The translations under genes were made by a program, and so were the position numbers. Below are positions 23,460-35,340 of a DNA stretch of 64,000 nt, piece by piece (the stretch's first letter is position 1; every line of letters starts with the position of its first letter). The notes under the pieces are model-generated. The model searched no databases, had not been told where the DNA came from, and was given only the letters and a program-made list of their open reading frames with translations. Source of the stretch: Topomyia yanbarensis (Eukaryota > Arthropoda > Insecta > Diptera > Culicidae); the NCBI RefSeq assembly GCF_030247195.1, contig NC_080672.1, forward strand, positions 160,263,167 to 160,327,166. The letters run 5' to 3'.

Positions 23460-24905
23460 GAAACGGATCATCGAACTGACTCCCGAAGTGGTGCAAAATC
23501 TGTTGGAGGGTTCATTGTCAGGAAAAATAATTTTAGATCAAGCGGGAAAGGGACAACTTTCGGAACGTAGTTGGCAGAAGTTGTCGCCAGTTGGTTTTTG
23601 GCCAATAAACATAAACTTCATGAGCTGGATTTGAACAGGTATGCTCAATCAATAGTAGGGTGATGTGCCTATTATGGCAGTAGAGCCTATTGTGACCCTA
23701 TTTCGTACCCCTTGGTTTCGAACCAAGCATATGAGATAATGACAATATCGATTTGGCTAAAACAGGTGTGCAAAAAAAGCTCAAGTTATATTCTTTATTT
23801 GTTGTGCACATACGTATTCAGAACTATCCACTAAATCCAACTTTTAATTAAAACAAAATCACCTTATTGAAATATCTGCTGATCCGCCTCACTCGCGTAG
23901 TGAACCGAAACAGGACGCAACGGCGCTTAGCAAAATAAACACTTTCGAGCCAGCATTTACCGCCTCATATCTCGTTATTCCGGCACAAATATATCAAATA
24001 TTGCACTGATACATACCTTTATTTTAGCTGGAGAACCTTTTTACGATTATTTCACTTTAAAAGCACTCGTCAAACACTAGAATAGGCCTAGTGTTATAAT
24101 AGGATAAAACTAAATACGGGGGTTCCTATTATTGGCATGTTTTGCTGATACACTACCACAATCAAAACCAACTTTTTGCATCCATCATACAGAAAAGAAT
24201 CACCAGTGCGGCCAAACCAAAACATGAACTTGAAAACATAATGTTATGCAATTTCAGGTATAAGTAATCAATTATTTCAAGTTATTCAACTAATTGTTGA
24301 TCGCAGATATTTTATTTTCAACTGCACATACAATTTGGATCGGGAGGAAGTAATGTGTGATGTGAACTTTATATTCCAGTTGTTAACTTTCGCATGGTTA
24401 TTTCCTGCATGCGCAGTTCTGGGCGCTCTTCTACTAACAGCTGATGAGTTTCTTTCGTGTGCGTAATGTTTACGTTTGTTTTGATCGGCTGAAAAAAGCA
24501 GAATAATTCGTTTTACAAATCACGCGTTGGCGTCCATGATCTGGATACCTAGTTAGAATCGACGCAAATGAAATATGAGGCATTGCGTTTCAACTAGATT
24601 GTTTTTCGATGAGGTGGAAATCGGCACACCCATGAGGCGATAATTGGAACGTTCAGGTGGGAATAGATGCACAGAATAGAACATTTATTTTCATTTATGC
24701 TGAAAATTGAGACAATTCTGCCAAATAAGCATTATACAGATGTTTAAGAAACAGTACACTGATACTTTATTCTGAGAAAGGTTATAGGTAATATGGCTTC
24801 TTTTTAAGTTGTTCAAAAAATAGTGCGACCCTCTCCATAATGGTGCCAAAATAGGCTCATCACCCTATTGCTGTTTAAACAGAAGAGAGAGGTAACTAAC
24901 ACAGT
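23460..24905 (+). pseudogene. Exon-like relic interrupted by a MITE
   Basis: 23460-23655 reads KRIIELTPEVVQNLLEGS, LSGKIILDQAGKGQLSERS, then after a one-frame shift LAEVVASWFLANKHKLHEL and DLNRYAQSI. After the MITE (23658-24865) the same frame resumes as VLLFKQKRE. The pattern (GK.I ... G.L ... R..LA..V) resembles an insect-expanded family of uncharacterised proteins, from memory and not confirmed. One frameshift plus the insertion mean it is broken, or else an assembly error lies at about 23565. Confidence 0.35.
23658..24865. mobile_element. TA-flanked MITE with GGGTGATG ends, 1.2 kb
   Basis: It starts GGGTGATGTGCCTATT and ends AATAGGCTCATCACCC, with TA on both sides (23656-23657 and 24866-24867). 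A 322-bp member with the same ends is at 35017-35338. No transposase is present; the TA target fits Tc1/mariner-like mobilisation. Confidence 0.75.
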
Positions 24906-25017
24906 ATACCATAATATAATTTGTTATGTGTTCGCCAGTTTAATCGTGAGAAAAAACAACTAATAGAGGGTGCATGGCACTGCTTGTACTTGTCGGCCTC
25001 AAGTATATGTATACATT

Positions 25018-25236
25018 TCTCGACAAACATATGATTAGAGCGTAAAAGCTAACTCGAAATTCTCTTTGAAGGAATATTCCTGACAAACCGTGACTAGCCA
25101 AACACAATTCACAAGTTTTTGGACGAGAAAACATTGCTCTTTTGTTTACTAACAAAACTTGCGATTGGCCGGAATTGCACTTTTAAGTGGATTGTGAGAG
25201 TTGACTTGTACGGCCTAATCATATGTTTGTCGAGGT
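25018..25236. repeat. Short hairpin element
   Basis: TCTCGACAAACATATGATTA and TAATCATATGTTTGTCGAG form inverted ends about 220 bases apart. No target duplication was resolved. Confidence 0.55.
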
Positions 25237-25342
25237 TTAACATTCATTCGGAATTCCGAATCGTTTCCCTGAGTAGTTCTAACCTCTTACCGTGATCGTA
25301 CCAAAAGTCGAGTCGAAGTTTCCTCAAACAGAATTCAACCAA

Positions 25343-25539
25343 GGGACAATTTATAAATTGCGTAACACAAAAATTGCCCCCCTCTCCTATTACGTAACAA
25401 ATACTTCAAAAAATTACTTTTCTTCTGTAAAAACAGGTTAAGTAACATTCTAGCTTAAACCCCCTCCCCCATATATCACATGTCACAATTTGTCGTACAT
25501 TCCCGCCTCCTTCTAAAAGCATTACGTAATTTATACCCA
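25343..25539. repeat. Short MITE-like hairpin
   Basis: GACAATTTATAAATTGCGTAA and TTACGTAATTTATACCC are imperfect inverted ends with C-rich interior blocks. Related to 15641-15782. Confidence 0.45.
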
Positions 25540-25559
25540 AGTGTGGATGTATATTATGT

Positions 25560-27950
25560 ACGCTTCTACGTTTCAATTGATCGGAAATAACTTGGCATTA
25601 AAACAACACGCATCTTTACTCCGTCAGCACCACTAAACGCTTGGGTTGGAATTTTTCGCAAATTTTCTTTCGAGCTTTCATTATTCTTGATAGAGTTATA
25701 AAGTTTGAATGCTTCAGAGTTTATACTGACGGAACCGGGACACCTATAGATCTGACATAGCGGAGTTATTTCGGATTGCGTTGGGGTAAATCGGATGTGT
25801 TATTTGGGGTTTTTCGTTCATAAAATAGAAAACTTCTATGCGACTGGGTTTAAACTAGGATTTATTAAAACACATATTACAGAAATAATTTAAGATTTGA
25901 CAAAATTCTCCCAGGGTCCTCAAACGGTTTTCAAGAGGCCGATAACGATTGCTCATTTGATGCATGGTAGAAATGACTCGAGGAATGACAAAATCATTGC
26001 AAGTATCAGAAAACTATGCCTGAAGCCAAATCAAACTGTAGCCAGCCCTGGTCGATCCCTAGCAAGCGTGCAGCTTATGCGCCACTTCCCGTAGGAAGAC
26101 TGCACGCCAAGATTTGTTTGCCCGGATGAGACTCTTCTTAGGGCGAGTCGCTGAAGAAGATTCACCTTAATGAAATTAATCAGGATCGAACCAGACAGGC
26201 TTATCCAAAGTTAGCCTCCAAAAGTCGGGTAGACGACCCTATTATCAGTCAGTAGCAATCATCAAGAACCTATTTACCCTCAGAGAATCGGCGGTAAGAA
26301 ATTCCCCATACCTAAATTATCCTCACTGGAACTGCAGCCACTCACCACCAGGTGGCACAAACATGCTGAAAGCGAAGCTTTCACCACTCATCAAATTCCG
26401 CCAAGCGGAAGACAGTGAAACAAAACGAAAACTACAGAACGAAGTGACGTAACCATACTTAAACGAGACTAAACCTTGAGGGAGTACTATAGGAATTTAC
26501 AAACATTTTAGTACGTTTACACTAACCAACATTTATTTACGCTACAGGACGGAAAGATTTTCATTACTATTGCATGTTTGTATTAACTTTTAATTTTCTA
26601 GGCCTATCTTCTGATTGTGTGCGTGTACTCTCTCCCTACTGTGCTCATTGACCATACTGTGCTTTTCTCCATCAATCCTCAAACTTTCGGTGACGTCACC
26701 TCACGGCTCCAGCGTATCAACGGCAATCGCTTTGCACCCGGGTGGCTAATTAGTCAAAGGGTTGTGTGTGGCGTTCTTGAATGGCGAAACTAAATGTAAT
26801 GGCCGACACACAACCTCACTTCATGGACGCGTCCCTAAATCTAGCCGTCCGTGGACGACTTCTCGAGCGTTTGCGCTCTGACGGCCTAAATTACTGTGGT
26901 GTCCTCCCTGGACGCCACCCTTCACACTTAATTAGCAAGAACGATACGACTCACCAGTTCTGCTGCTGTTGGTTTCTGCTGCTGTCGATCGTTCTGCTGC
27001 GATGACGGGCGATGATGGGCGATCACATCGATCGCCGCGCCGGTTTCTGACCAGCGGTTGTTTGTTGCTGCTGATGCTTTAATCGGCCGGAAAAGTTGCG
27101 ATGGTTTTCCGGTGGCTGAAGGAAGCGGTTTGTCGATGGACCGTTCTTCCTTCCGGCGGCGTATCGGTGCCGGGTTCAACTTCGTCCTGCGTTTGGACCT
27201 GCGCGCGTGTGATTTTGTCCTCTCTCCTTCCTCTCGTTCGTAGAATCTGTGCGAAATTAAAAGTGCCGTGTGGCTATTGCACAACGGGGTCATTAGCACA
27301 TGTGGGGGTCAATGGCACGAAACTTTGAGCACATTTACTTTTCTGCTATTTCTTCTGCACACACTTTCCTACGCACGCAATATCTACTCAATTGCAACTT
27401 GACCTGAGCTATTTGGACGGGAGAGCAAAGAATTAGACAAATTCACAGTACTATCACGTCACATTAATTACTTTGGACAAACTAAAACCGGACAAATCAC
27501 GCGAGCTTCCAAAACGTTTGGCGGACTGGGACGAAATGGACTAGCAGCGTTAATCCTCAGATTAGGGAAGGTAATTTCGTACGTACTTACAGGAAGCGCG
27601 TATTTTCCCGCAAATTTCTTCGGACAAGTTCGGAAATCAACGACCCTACTAGCTGTTTTATTCTGTCAGCTAACCTTTGGCTCTATCTGTCCCTTTCCAT
27701 CATGCATTCCAAGCGAAGGATCGTCATGGTTTTCGTCTTCAGGAGAATCTCAACAGGCAATTTAATTTCTTCCCCTCGCGGAGAGGAGTACTTGCTAGGG
27801 TGTTGCGCAAGAGTCGATCAACGGTAGGTTGTCTAACTCTTGGCGCAAACAAATCAGACTGGTTCTACTAAATTTGAAAAATATTGCTGAATATGACATG
27901 ACCGCTACAAAACCTTCTTGGGAACACACGAACCGTTGACCAGTTCTTCG
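25560..27950. other. Intergenic stretch with a GC-richer core (about 26640-27300)
   Basis: No gene is supported. The core is richer in CpG than its surroundings and holds a GGTGACGTCACC palindrome (CRE-like, about 26689-26700), pyrimidine-rich tracts, and CTGCTG-type repeats. It could be the promoter or 5' end of a gene outside the window or spread over long introns. Overlapping open frames on both strands here are compositional. Confidence 0.3.
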
Positions 27951-27954
27951 GTGA

Positions 27955-28500
27955 ATTGGACAGTTCCGGTGAATTCGGAATATAGTTTTAGAGGGCCACT
28001 TTTATCAAATCATATACCCCATTATGCGATATATCATAAAACATCTACGAAACTTCCCAATATAATTGAAGACATTGAAAAAAAGTCGTGAACCGTTTGG
28101 CCGTTCTATACAAATCCAGAGGGTCACTTTTATCAGACCGTAAACCCCATCATGCGACATATCCAAAAATATCTTTTTAATATGCTTGAATGCATTCTCA
28201 ACAAATTGTATTCTTTACCGCTCTATACGGTTCCGATGAATCCGAAATATGGTTCCACAGGGTCGCAATTCCCATCATGCGACATATTAAAAAAAAAAGC
28301 ATTTAATGAACTTCCCAATATGATTAAAGACATTCAAAACAAGTTTTAAACACATTTAATCCCGTTGGGCAGATCTGGTGAATCCGGAATATGGTTCCTC
28401 TTAAATATTAAATCACTCTATACAGTTCCAGTGAAACCGGATTATGGTCCCAGAGTCACTTTTATCAAATCGTAAACCATAATATGCTCGAAAACATTAT
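27955..28500. repeat. Divergent tandem repeat, unit about 125-180 bp
   Basis: The block CACTTTTATCA(A/G)A(T/C)CGTAAACC(C)CATCATGCGACATAT recurs near 28001, 28126, 28268 (partial) and 28451, each preceded by GGTTCCGGTGAATCCGGAATATGG-type sequence. The copies are diverged. Confidence 0.6.
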
Positions 28501-28729
28501 CAACTATTGTCGGAAGAAATTAGCGCCGGCTTGACGCTAAATTCTAAAACGGAAAAAAAAATTGTCAATCAAACGGTTGGTTAAACTTGATGTCCCGTTA
28601 GACCAGAAGCTCTGTAAAGCCGATGAGACACAGCGAAGCCGAAACTTGCCTTGGCTTAAGGTGAAGGGATGCCAAAATCACAACAAAGGTTCGATTATGT
28701 TCGAGTAACGTTCAGCATCTGTGTGCTGC

Positions 28730-28984
28730 CACTGGCGGCTCCAGGGGGTGGCACGAGGGGGCACGTGCCCCCCCCCCCCCCCCTATTCAACCAAACCTTA
28801 GAGGATTCCTTAAGGAACATATAAAATAATTTCTGTGTTTCATTTGACAAATTTTTCGCCACACTCCACGCCTACCAGGAAATGCGTTTCCAAGATTCGA
28901 GATTTCATTTTCCAAATCGTGCGTCAAACACATTTTTTCAAAAAGGCGTGCCCCCCCTTTACCATCCGGCTGGAGCCGCCTATG
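28730..28984. mobile_element. MITE with GGCGGCTCCAG inverted repeats (copy 2)
   Basis: An inverted copy of 22177-22422, with ends CACTGGCGGCTCCAG and CTGGAGCCGCCTATG and a long C-run near 28769-28785. Confidence 0.8.
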
Positions 28985-29060
28985 CTTACACTCACCTGGA
29001 TTGGAACCATCGTGGTTGCTGAATCTATGGCCAGCTTTGGAGATTCGGTTTCGATCACTA

Positions 29061-29183
29061 ATGCTGATTTCGGTTTTAGATCATAATCTCCCTAGGTTCG
29101 CTCTAATATTTACAAAATCCATACAAAAGTGACAGCTCAGACCGAACCTAAAGCGATTCGGCTCTAAAAACGAAATCAGCATA
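29061..29183. repeat. Very short hairpin MITE
   Basis: ATGCTGATTTCGGTTTTAGA and CTCTAAAAACGAAATCAGCAT are inverted ends about 120 bases apart; TAGGTTCG and CGAACCTA pair within. Confidence 0.55.
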
Positions 29184-29419
29184 AGTTATCACAAAGATCA
29201 TCGAATGATGCGATGCTTTCATCGGATTCTGATCGAGCAGTGTGTTGTGAGAAACTCCTTTCTTCCTCGATAGGATCGCAAGACGATAATTTTCGAAATA
29301 GATAGATGATTGACATTCGTTGCGATAATTATCATATAAATTTTCTCTGGTCATATTTTGATTCACGCAGTAAATGTTGCGAATTCGTTCAATTTAGGTA
29401 ATTTACTAATATCACTCGA

Positions 29420-29720
29420 AGTAGGCACCCAACTAGAGATGGGATGATCACAGTTTCTAGATCTGCACGAATTAAACGAAGAATAAACTGAATAAATTAA
29501 TAAATTAACTAATGAAACTAATGAAATTGAAAAATAATAAATCAATAAAAATGTATAAAAGTTATTAAATTCATAAAAGGTAGATTGATTATACCAATCA
29601 AATTAACACATAAAATAAATTAAATTAAACCAGCTTATTGAATGAAAAATTATCAAAATTCAAAAAAAGTTTACAATCATAATAGAATGAGTTAAATTAA
29701 GTCAAATTAACGAATTTGAT
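29420..29720. repeat. AT-rich dispersed repeat, related in inverse to 55600-56190
   Basis: ACTAGAGATGGGATGATCAC, TCTGCACGAAT and the AATTAATAAATT-type tract match, on the opposite strand, the stretch around 56100-56190. No coding capacity. Confidence 0.5.
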
Positions 29721-29899
29721 GAAAGGAATAAGCAGAAGGAAAGGAGAAGAAGGAGGGAGGAAGTAAAATTGGAAGGATGAGAAAAATAACAGCACAAATA
29801 CAAACCACATGTAAGTTAAACTCACAAGTAGCTCAAATCGCCTGCGAGTAAGTCTAACTCTTTACCACATTGGATAAAGCACTTTAGTATGTCTCTGAG

Positions 29900-31510
29900 T
29901 TTCAGTCATCCAAATACATCTATGTAAGCACGGCCGAAAACTCGAAATTGCAATTGCGCTACTGCTGGGCAGTTGCATATAAGATGATGTGTGGTTCCGT
30001 AATTGGGTTCACAAAGATCACAAGAAAAAGACTCAGCGCGCTGAAATGTTGCAGTGGCCGGTTAAAGCCCTGGTTTACATACCGCTGTACCGCTTCGAAA
30101 AATGTAGGAGATCTTTGGGTACGGTTGTTCTAGAAACGCCTTTGTTTGGCGACACTTTTGTAGATTTCTCTATTAATTTCGGAGCTCGGATGAAGTCCTG
30201 GACCGTATTTTTTCTTATCCAACTTATAGAAATTGACAGTGCGGACTCAGGACCAACGAAGTCAATCACTGCACCTGCTCTGGCCAATTCATCAGCCCAT
30301 TCATTTCCAGTAATACCGCTTAGTTCTTCGATTTGGGCTCGGCACGCGACCGCAAGTTTCGACAATGATTTGTCTGAGTAAATGGCCCTGATTGCAGCCT
30401 GACTATCGGAGCAGAAGTATATAACTTTACCGGACAAGCTCTTTTGAAGGACTGATTAAATCCCGTACATAATCGCAAAGCTTTCTGCTTAGAATGCAGT
30501 ACAGCATCTACCTAGCGAGACAGATCACTTGCGTTTGTTGTTGTCTCTCCATATAGCCAGACAACCACTCCTCTCGAGAGGGAATCTTCACATGGAACGT
30601 CCTGTAAGGAAAACTACATGTGAATATTACAGTATCCCAGCGAACGCCGGCGTCAGCGGTAAAACATTATCATGAGCTATGTTCTATCAACGACCATGCG
30701 GTAGACTTGGGTGCAACGCCCAACTACTACTTAGCAGAAGGCAAAAGATTCTTCACATTTCCTTTCGATCATGTCCATATGAGCCTGCCTAGTCCTAATG
30801 TTCCGTTCTAAGTTTATAACTGATTCGCTCTAGAATACCTATACGTCTTTCAATTTCATTGCTTTCGTTTCTCTTAGTCTCAAATTTTCCGAAAACAACC
30901 AACAAAATCGATACAGTTGTTGGAGAGTGACGAGTTGAATAAGTTGATAAGATAAGATAAGAATGTGAGCAGACCAATTCAGTTTGGAATCCAGTGTTAC
31001 TCCAAGGTATTTGACTTGATCTGTACACCGTAGTTCAGAATCAATGAACTAAAAGGAACGAACCCCGGCTGTTATTCGGTTCTTCGTGAAAAGAACCATT
31101 GAAGTTTTGTCGGGGTTAACTGATAATTTAACTTGTCGACACATCTGTTTGACCGCTCTCAATGCTTGTTACATTAAGTCAAAGATTGCTCCGATGCAAC
31201 GTCCTGTAATTAGTATTTGATAATCGTCAGCAAACCCGTTGGTTGGAAATCCAAGCTTATTGAGTTTCTTCAACAATCCATCGGCATCTAGGCTTCATAA
31301 CAAAGGTGACAGAATACCACCCTGAGGACAACAACAAATAACAAATAAGTTAATAAACTTCCGTATTTCGGCCTGTATCGGTGATGAGCAAAGAATGCGG
31401 TTACTAAGCATTGCATTGCAGAATAGACTGGAAGGACACTTTGTCGAAAGCACCTCCAATATTAAAGCAAAAAAAAGAAAAACCTTAGATGAGTATTTAC
31501 GGTCCTCCAT
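29900..31510 (-). pseudogene. Decayed LOA/I-type LINE fragment (reverse transcriptase and RNase H)
   Basis: On the minus strand, from right to left: reverse-transcriptase palm pieces GGILSPLL and FADDYQILITGRC (about 31190-31330), a thumb piece with TGFQTELVCSH in a shifted frame (about 30970-31010), and an RNase H-like frame at 30075-30437 (VIYFCSDSQAAIRAI ... EWADELARAG). The RNase H frame lacks the segment between EEL and SGI that the copy at 49.4 kb keeps. Many frame changes and an internal deletion show it is dead. Reverse transcriptase plus RNase H in a non-LTR element points to the I/LOA group. Confidence 0.8.
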
Positions 31511-31870
31511 CTGATTTATAACAAATATAAATATTTTTACATCTCGTTGACAATTTATATTGAATTCCAGTTGGAAAAATTAATTTCGTTTTTTATTCAA
31601 AGTTTAAAATAACAACCATGGCACAATCTTCGCACCATCACATGGTATAATGAAAACATAGAGAAGGGAAACTGTAGCTTTAGCCAAACGAATTGCATAA
31701 TGACAGAATCATAAAATTTAACAACTTCCTCGCTTTATCGGTTGCTGTGTGGTTCGTGAGCCTTATAAATAGTAACATAATGAAATTTGTAGGAACCAAT
31801 TGGATTGCACTGCTAGTGGCCAGATAAGATTCATTGCTGGACATCTAAGCTAGCCGTCAAGGTATTGAAA

Positions 31871-31878
31871 TATAAAAG
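31871..31878 (+). promoter_or_regulatory. TATA box of gene A
   Basis: TATAAAAG lies 61 bases before the gene A ATG. The same motif stands 62 bases before the gene B ATG, which suggests shared promoter architecture. Confidence 0.7.
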
Positions 31879-31931
31879 AGCCAATTGATGCGAACCGTGA
31901 GACATTGCAAATAGTGCGACAGAACATCGAA

Positions 31932-33190
31932 ATGAATGGTGAGTTGTTTAAATTTTAACCGCAAACTTTTTTAGACTCTTTCCATTCCTAAGACAGCAGA
32001 ATAGCGCTGATTGCCGTATTGGTTCTGGTTGCTTTGTGCAGGGGTGAGAATCGGGATGTTAATGACATTTGCTTAGGAGTACCTGATTCAACCTACGTCG
32101 GAAGCCGCATTTCATGTAGTTATTACTACGCCTGCATCGACGGTGTTGCACATGGATACAGTTGTGACGAGGGGAAATGGTTCTCGTTGGAACAACAAGC
32201 CTGTGTGCCTCCAGAGGAATCAGACTGTGATATTGAACAACCGCCGGATCTGCCTACACCACCGCCACCTATCCCATCACCAATGTGTGATGGTATTCCT
32301 GATTTTCAATACATACCTTCACCTGACAGTTGTCAATATTATTATCAGTGCATCGAAAATATTGCCTACAGGCTGTCATGTCCGAAGCTAAACTGGTTCA
32401 ATGTAAGCTCTTGCTTCTATGAAAACGGCGAAAGATTGTTTTGAAACAATTTTTGACATTCCAGGTAACTGCCCAAAGATGTGGAAATCGCTACGAATTC
32501 GATTGTGATCTTCTGCCGACTCCGCCACCAACCCCTCCTCCAACACCACCGGGCCGATGCGCAGACGAACCCAACTTTGGTTTTGTTGCCGATCCTCAAT
32601 CCTGCGAAAGGTTTGCCATCTGTATGAGCGGTGTGGACTATCCAATGATCTGTTGGGATGATTTGTGGTTTGATTATGAACAACAAACCTGCATTGATCC
32701 TTCACAGGCAAACTGTAATGTAACAAGTACACCTCCAACTCCACCGCCTGGACCAAATCTCTGTGACGACGTCGACGATGGAATAAGTGTTCTTCACGAC
32801 AGGTGAGGCGGTTTTTCATCCATTATCTGTGTGTTGATGTTCTTTTATAAGACATCATATTTCAGGTACTGTAATGAATATCTTACCTGCCAGCAGCAGG
32901 TAGGGGTATCAACCATTTGTACCGATGGCTTATGGTTCGACGTTGACCAACAGGAATGTAGTCATCCTATCGATGCATACTGTCCGCATGGAGTGAACGC
33001 GCCTCCCCCTACTCCTGATGTCTGCATCGGGAAAGATGATGGCGTTTTAGTTTCTTCTCCAAACAATTGCTACAGTTACTATGTATGTGCCAATGAAATA
33101 GCTTATAGAGTATTCTGTCCACCCAATCAATATTTCGATGAGGATCGGCAGATGTGTGACGACAATAAAGTCGTCATTTGTCCATTCTAG
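31932..33190 (+). CDS. Secreted chitin-binding protein with five CBM14 domains (gene A)
   Basis: Four exons: 31932-31938, 31993-32402, 32465-32802 and 32866-33190; 359 aa. The first exon is only 7 bases (ATG AAT G) and joins across a GTGAGT intron to give a signal peptide of about 20 residues. Introns 2 (GTAAGC...CAG) and 3 (GTGAGG...CAG) are 62 and 63 bases and keep the frame. Five 53-residue CBM14 domains lie at about 29-81, 101-153, 171-223, 239-291 and 305-357, each with six cysteines, joined by Pro-rich linkers. This resembles insect peritrophins and cuticular CBM14 proteins; chitin binding in an extracellular matrix is inferred. A polyadenylation signal AATAAA is at 33208-33213, 18 bases after the stop. 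Gene B follows 173 bases downstream on the same strand. Confidence 0.92.
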
Positions 33191-33207
33191 CTTCGATGCT
33201 TAGAGAT

Positions 33208-33213
33208 AATAAA
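33208..33213 (+). terminator. Polyadenylation signal of gene A
   Basis: AATAAA 18 bases after the stop codon; the very short 3' UTR leaves room for the gene B promoter. Confidence 0.7.
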
Positions 33214-33301
33214 TATTTGAATGGCCAACACTAAAAATACAAAGTAATTACTTTTACTGCTTTATTGGAAGAAAACCGACCCTTTCAAATGCCAAAACCA
33301 A

Positions 33302-33340
33302 TATAAAAGATAGAAGTCAACCAGCCAACAAACCACAGTC
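33302..33340 (+). promoter_or_regulatory. Core promoter of gene B
   Basis: TATAAAAG (33302-33309) is followed about 30 bases later by ACAGTC (33335-33340), an initiator-like site, and then the ATG at 33364. Confidence 0.65.
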
Positions 33341-33363
33341 AGAAAGAGTACAAAATTTTTAAC

Positions 33364-33819
33364 ATGCGAGTAGCAGTAGGCATTGTATTACTCTTCACGG
33401 TAGTCGGTGTTACGACGGCATCCAACGAGTTTTGCATTGGAGTTCCGGATTTAAGCTATGTTCGCAGCCCCAATGCGTGCTACTTGTATTACAGTTGCAT
33501 CAATGGGATCGCATATCCGCAAAGTTGTACCGATGGGTTGTATTTCTCCATGGAGAGGCAGCGATGTGTTTCTCCTGCAGAATCGGATTGTGACATTGAA
33601 GAAGCGCCCGAATTGCCAGATCCACCACAACCAGACCCATCGCCATTGTGCATAGGAATCCAAGACTTCCATTATCTCAGGGATCCGAATAGGTGTGACT
33701 TATATTATCAATGCATCGACAGCATTAGTTACCGATTATCGTGCCCTCTCTTTTACATTTTTTCTTACGAGAGTCAACGCTGCGGAAACCGTTATGAGTT
33801 TAACTGTGATTTGGATTAA
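33364..33819 (+). CDS. Secreted chitin-binding protein with two CBM14 domains (gene B)
   Basis: Single open frame of 151 aa from ATG 33364 to TAA 33817-33819, with a signal peptide (about residues 1-19). Two 53-residue CBM14 domains are at 24-76 and 96-148, joined by an acidic Pro-rich linker, and the protein ends three residues after the last cysteine. The order and wording match gene A domains 1-2 closely (CIGVPDLSYV versus CLGVPDSTYV; SQRCGNRYEFNCD versus AQRCGNRYEFDCD). Gene B has no intron where A is split. It has its own TATA box, and AATAAA at 33851-33856. It is likely a recent tandem paralogue, partial or retro-derived. Confidence 0.92.
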   Translation: MRVAVGIVLLFTVVGVTTASNEFCIGVPDLSYVRSPNACYLYYSCINGIAYPQSCTDGLYFSMERQRCVSPAESDCDIEEAPELPDPPQPDPSPLCIGIQDFHYLRDPNRCDLYYQCIDSISYRLSCPLFYIFSYESQRCGNRYEFNCDLD

Positions 33820-33850
33820 TACTGTTTTATTGGAGTAGTGGTTCGGATTT

Positions 33851-33856
33851 AATAAA
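33851..33856 (+). terminator. Polyadenylation signal of gene B
   Basis: AATAAA 32 bases after the gene B stop codon. Confidence 0.7.
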
Positions 33857-33859
33857 CAT

Positions 33860-35014
33860 TTAAATTCTGAATCGAGTATTTTTCCTCTCTAATAGGTTGT
33901 ACCAGAAGCGTTAGCATGTGTTGGCTCGAGTGATACCTTCTACATGCATAACATAAAAACGATTGTACTCTTAGGGTTATTTTGAAAATGACGAGGTTGG
34001 AGTAACCGGCTATACGAAATAATTAACTGCATGATCGGGATGGTCTGAGTCATAAAATAAATCCATTTGATTTTCGCGCAAGGAAACTATACAAGAAGTG
34101 ACTCACAAAATCAATTTTCCAACCAAAACATACCTCGTATTATGTGTTACAATTCTTCTGAACATACTATTGGGCTAATCCTATCGATTATTTCACAAAA
34201 ATGCGTAGTTCATGGGAATCGAGTACTGATACACAACCATGCACTGCTAGGCCCCAGGCAAAACTGACTCAGACATCACTTCGTTAAAAGTTTAATAACT
34301 TCTTTTAACAAAGCCGGATTCACTAGCAGTCTTCGACAAAGTTGTATACAATTAAATTATATTTCTGATTTTCACTTACACTGATAATACGATACATACA
34401 GTGCAACCTAGCGGCAAAAATGCAAGTTAGTGGGTTTTCTCCATGTACATTGTCGAAAAATGACATACAAACTTCAGGCACGTTGGTCCGGTAGCTAGAC
34501 TTGTCCGATTTGTTTCAAATTTGGTGCAAGTACTCCTGGTGGGACTAGGAATCGAATCAGAGGTGGGCCGATTGAGTTTTCAAAAATTCATTATTTTTCT
34601 GGGCAGTCTATTGCACACCCTACTGAAATACACCGAGTAAAAGACAGTAACTGTGTTCACACAAGCTGGGCATAACGGTTATGCAGGTAGGTTGTTGTCT
34701 CAGCATTAAAAGCTTGTGTTAGCCTGTACCCAACCACCTGAGCCAATTCACAAACAATAAAAATTTAACTGACATAGCTGGTTGTAACTAATATATCATA
34801 AAAATATTTCAAAGAGAGGAACGATTTTAATTGACATTTTGTTTCAATACATGTATACCATTGAAGGTTGAAAGCATTATCGAACATTATCAAAATCTTT
34901 CTATTTCGGATTTAGTTGATTATAAATTATAAATAAAACAGAATTAAAAAGTATACCTACACAAGAAAATGATTTGTTTGCTTTGGATTGAATTCCAGAA
35001 ATAAAAATAATTGA
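33860..35014. other. Intergenic stretch between gene B and a MITE
   Basis: No gene is seen. 34400-34560 has phrases typical of a dispersed repeat, partly like 19190-19330. Confidence 0.35.
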
Positions 35015-35016
35015 TA

Positions 35017-35338
35017 GGGTGATGAGCCTATTTTCGCCATGTTTCTATTATCACGCTACCCATTTGAAGCCGTTGGTTAGAGCAGCGTCTGCCATCTTTG
35101 TTCAACACATTGAGTCTAATGGTAGCGCAACAATAGGAGCACTCAACTCGAGTTTTCGTTGCGCTCAAGCACGAAAATTTCACTGTTTTCAGTTCATTTG
35201 TGTTATTATCTTGGATTTTAACGACCGACGAAGCAAAGCTGTGAAGCCAATTTGCACGCATACCACCGATTGTAGGCCGAGTAATTAATGAATTAGTGAG
35301 TCACCCTGCTTAGTACGGTGAAAATAGGCACATTACCC
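35017..35338. mobile_element. TA-flanked MITE with GGGTGATG ends, 322 bp
   Basis: It starts GGGTGATGAGCCTATT, ends AATAGGCACATTACCC and is flanked by TA (35015-35016 and 35339-35340). Same family as 23658-24865. Parts (CCATTTGAAGCC, GTTAGAGCAG, CGCTCAAGCACG) also echo the 48680-48977 family. Confidence 0.75.
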
Positions 35339-35340
35339 TA

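Noticed and set aside
26928..27299. 123-codon minus-strand frame, Arg/Gln-rich
   Set aside because: Overlapping frames on both strands in a GC-richer stretch; no domain, no splice context.
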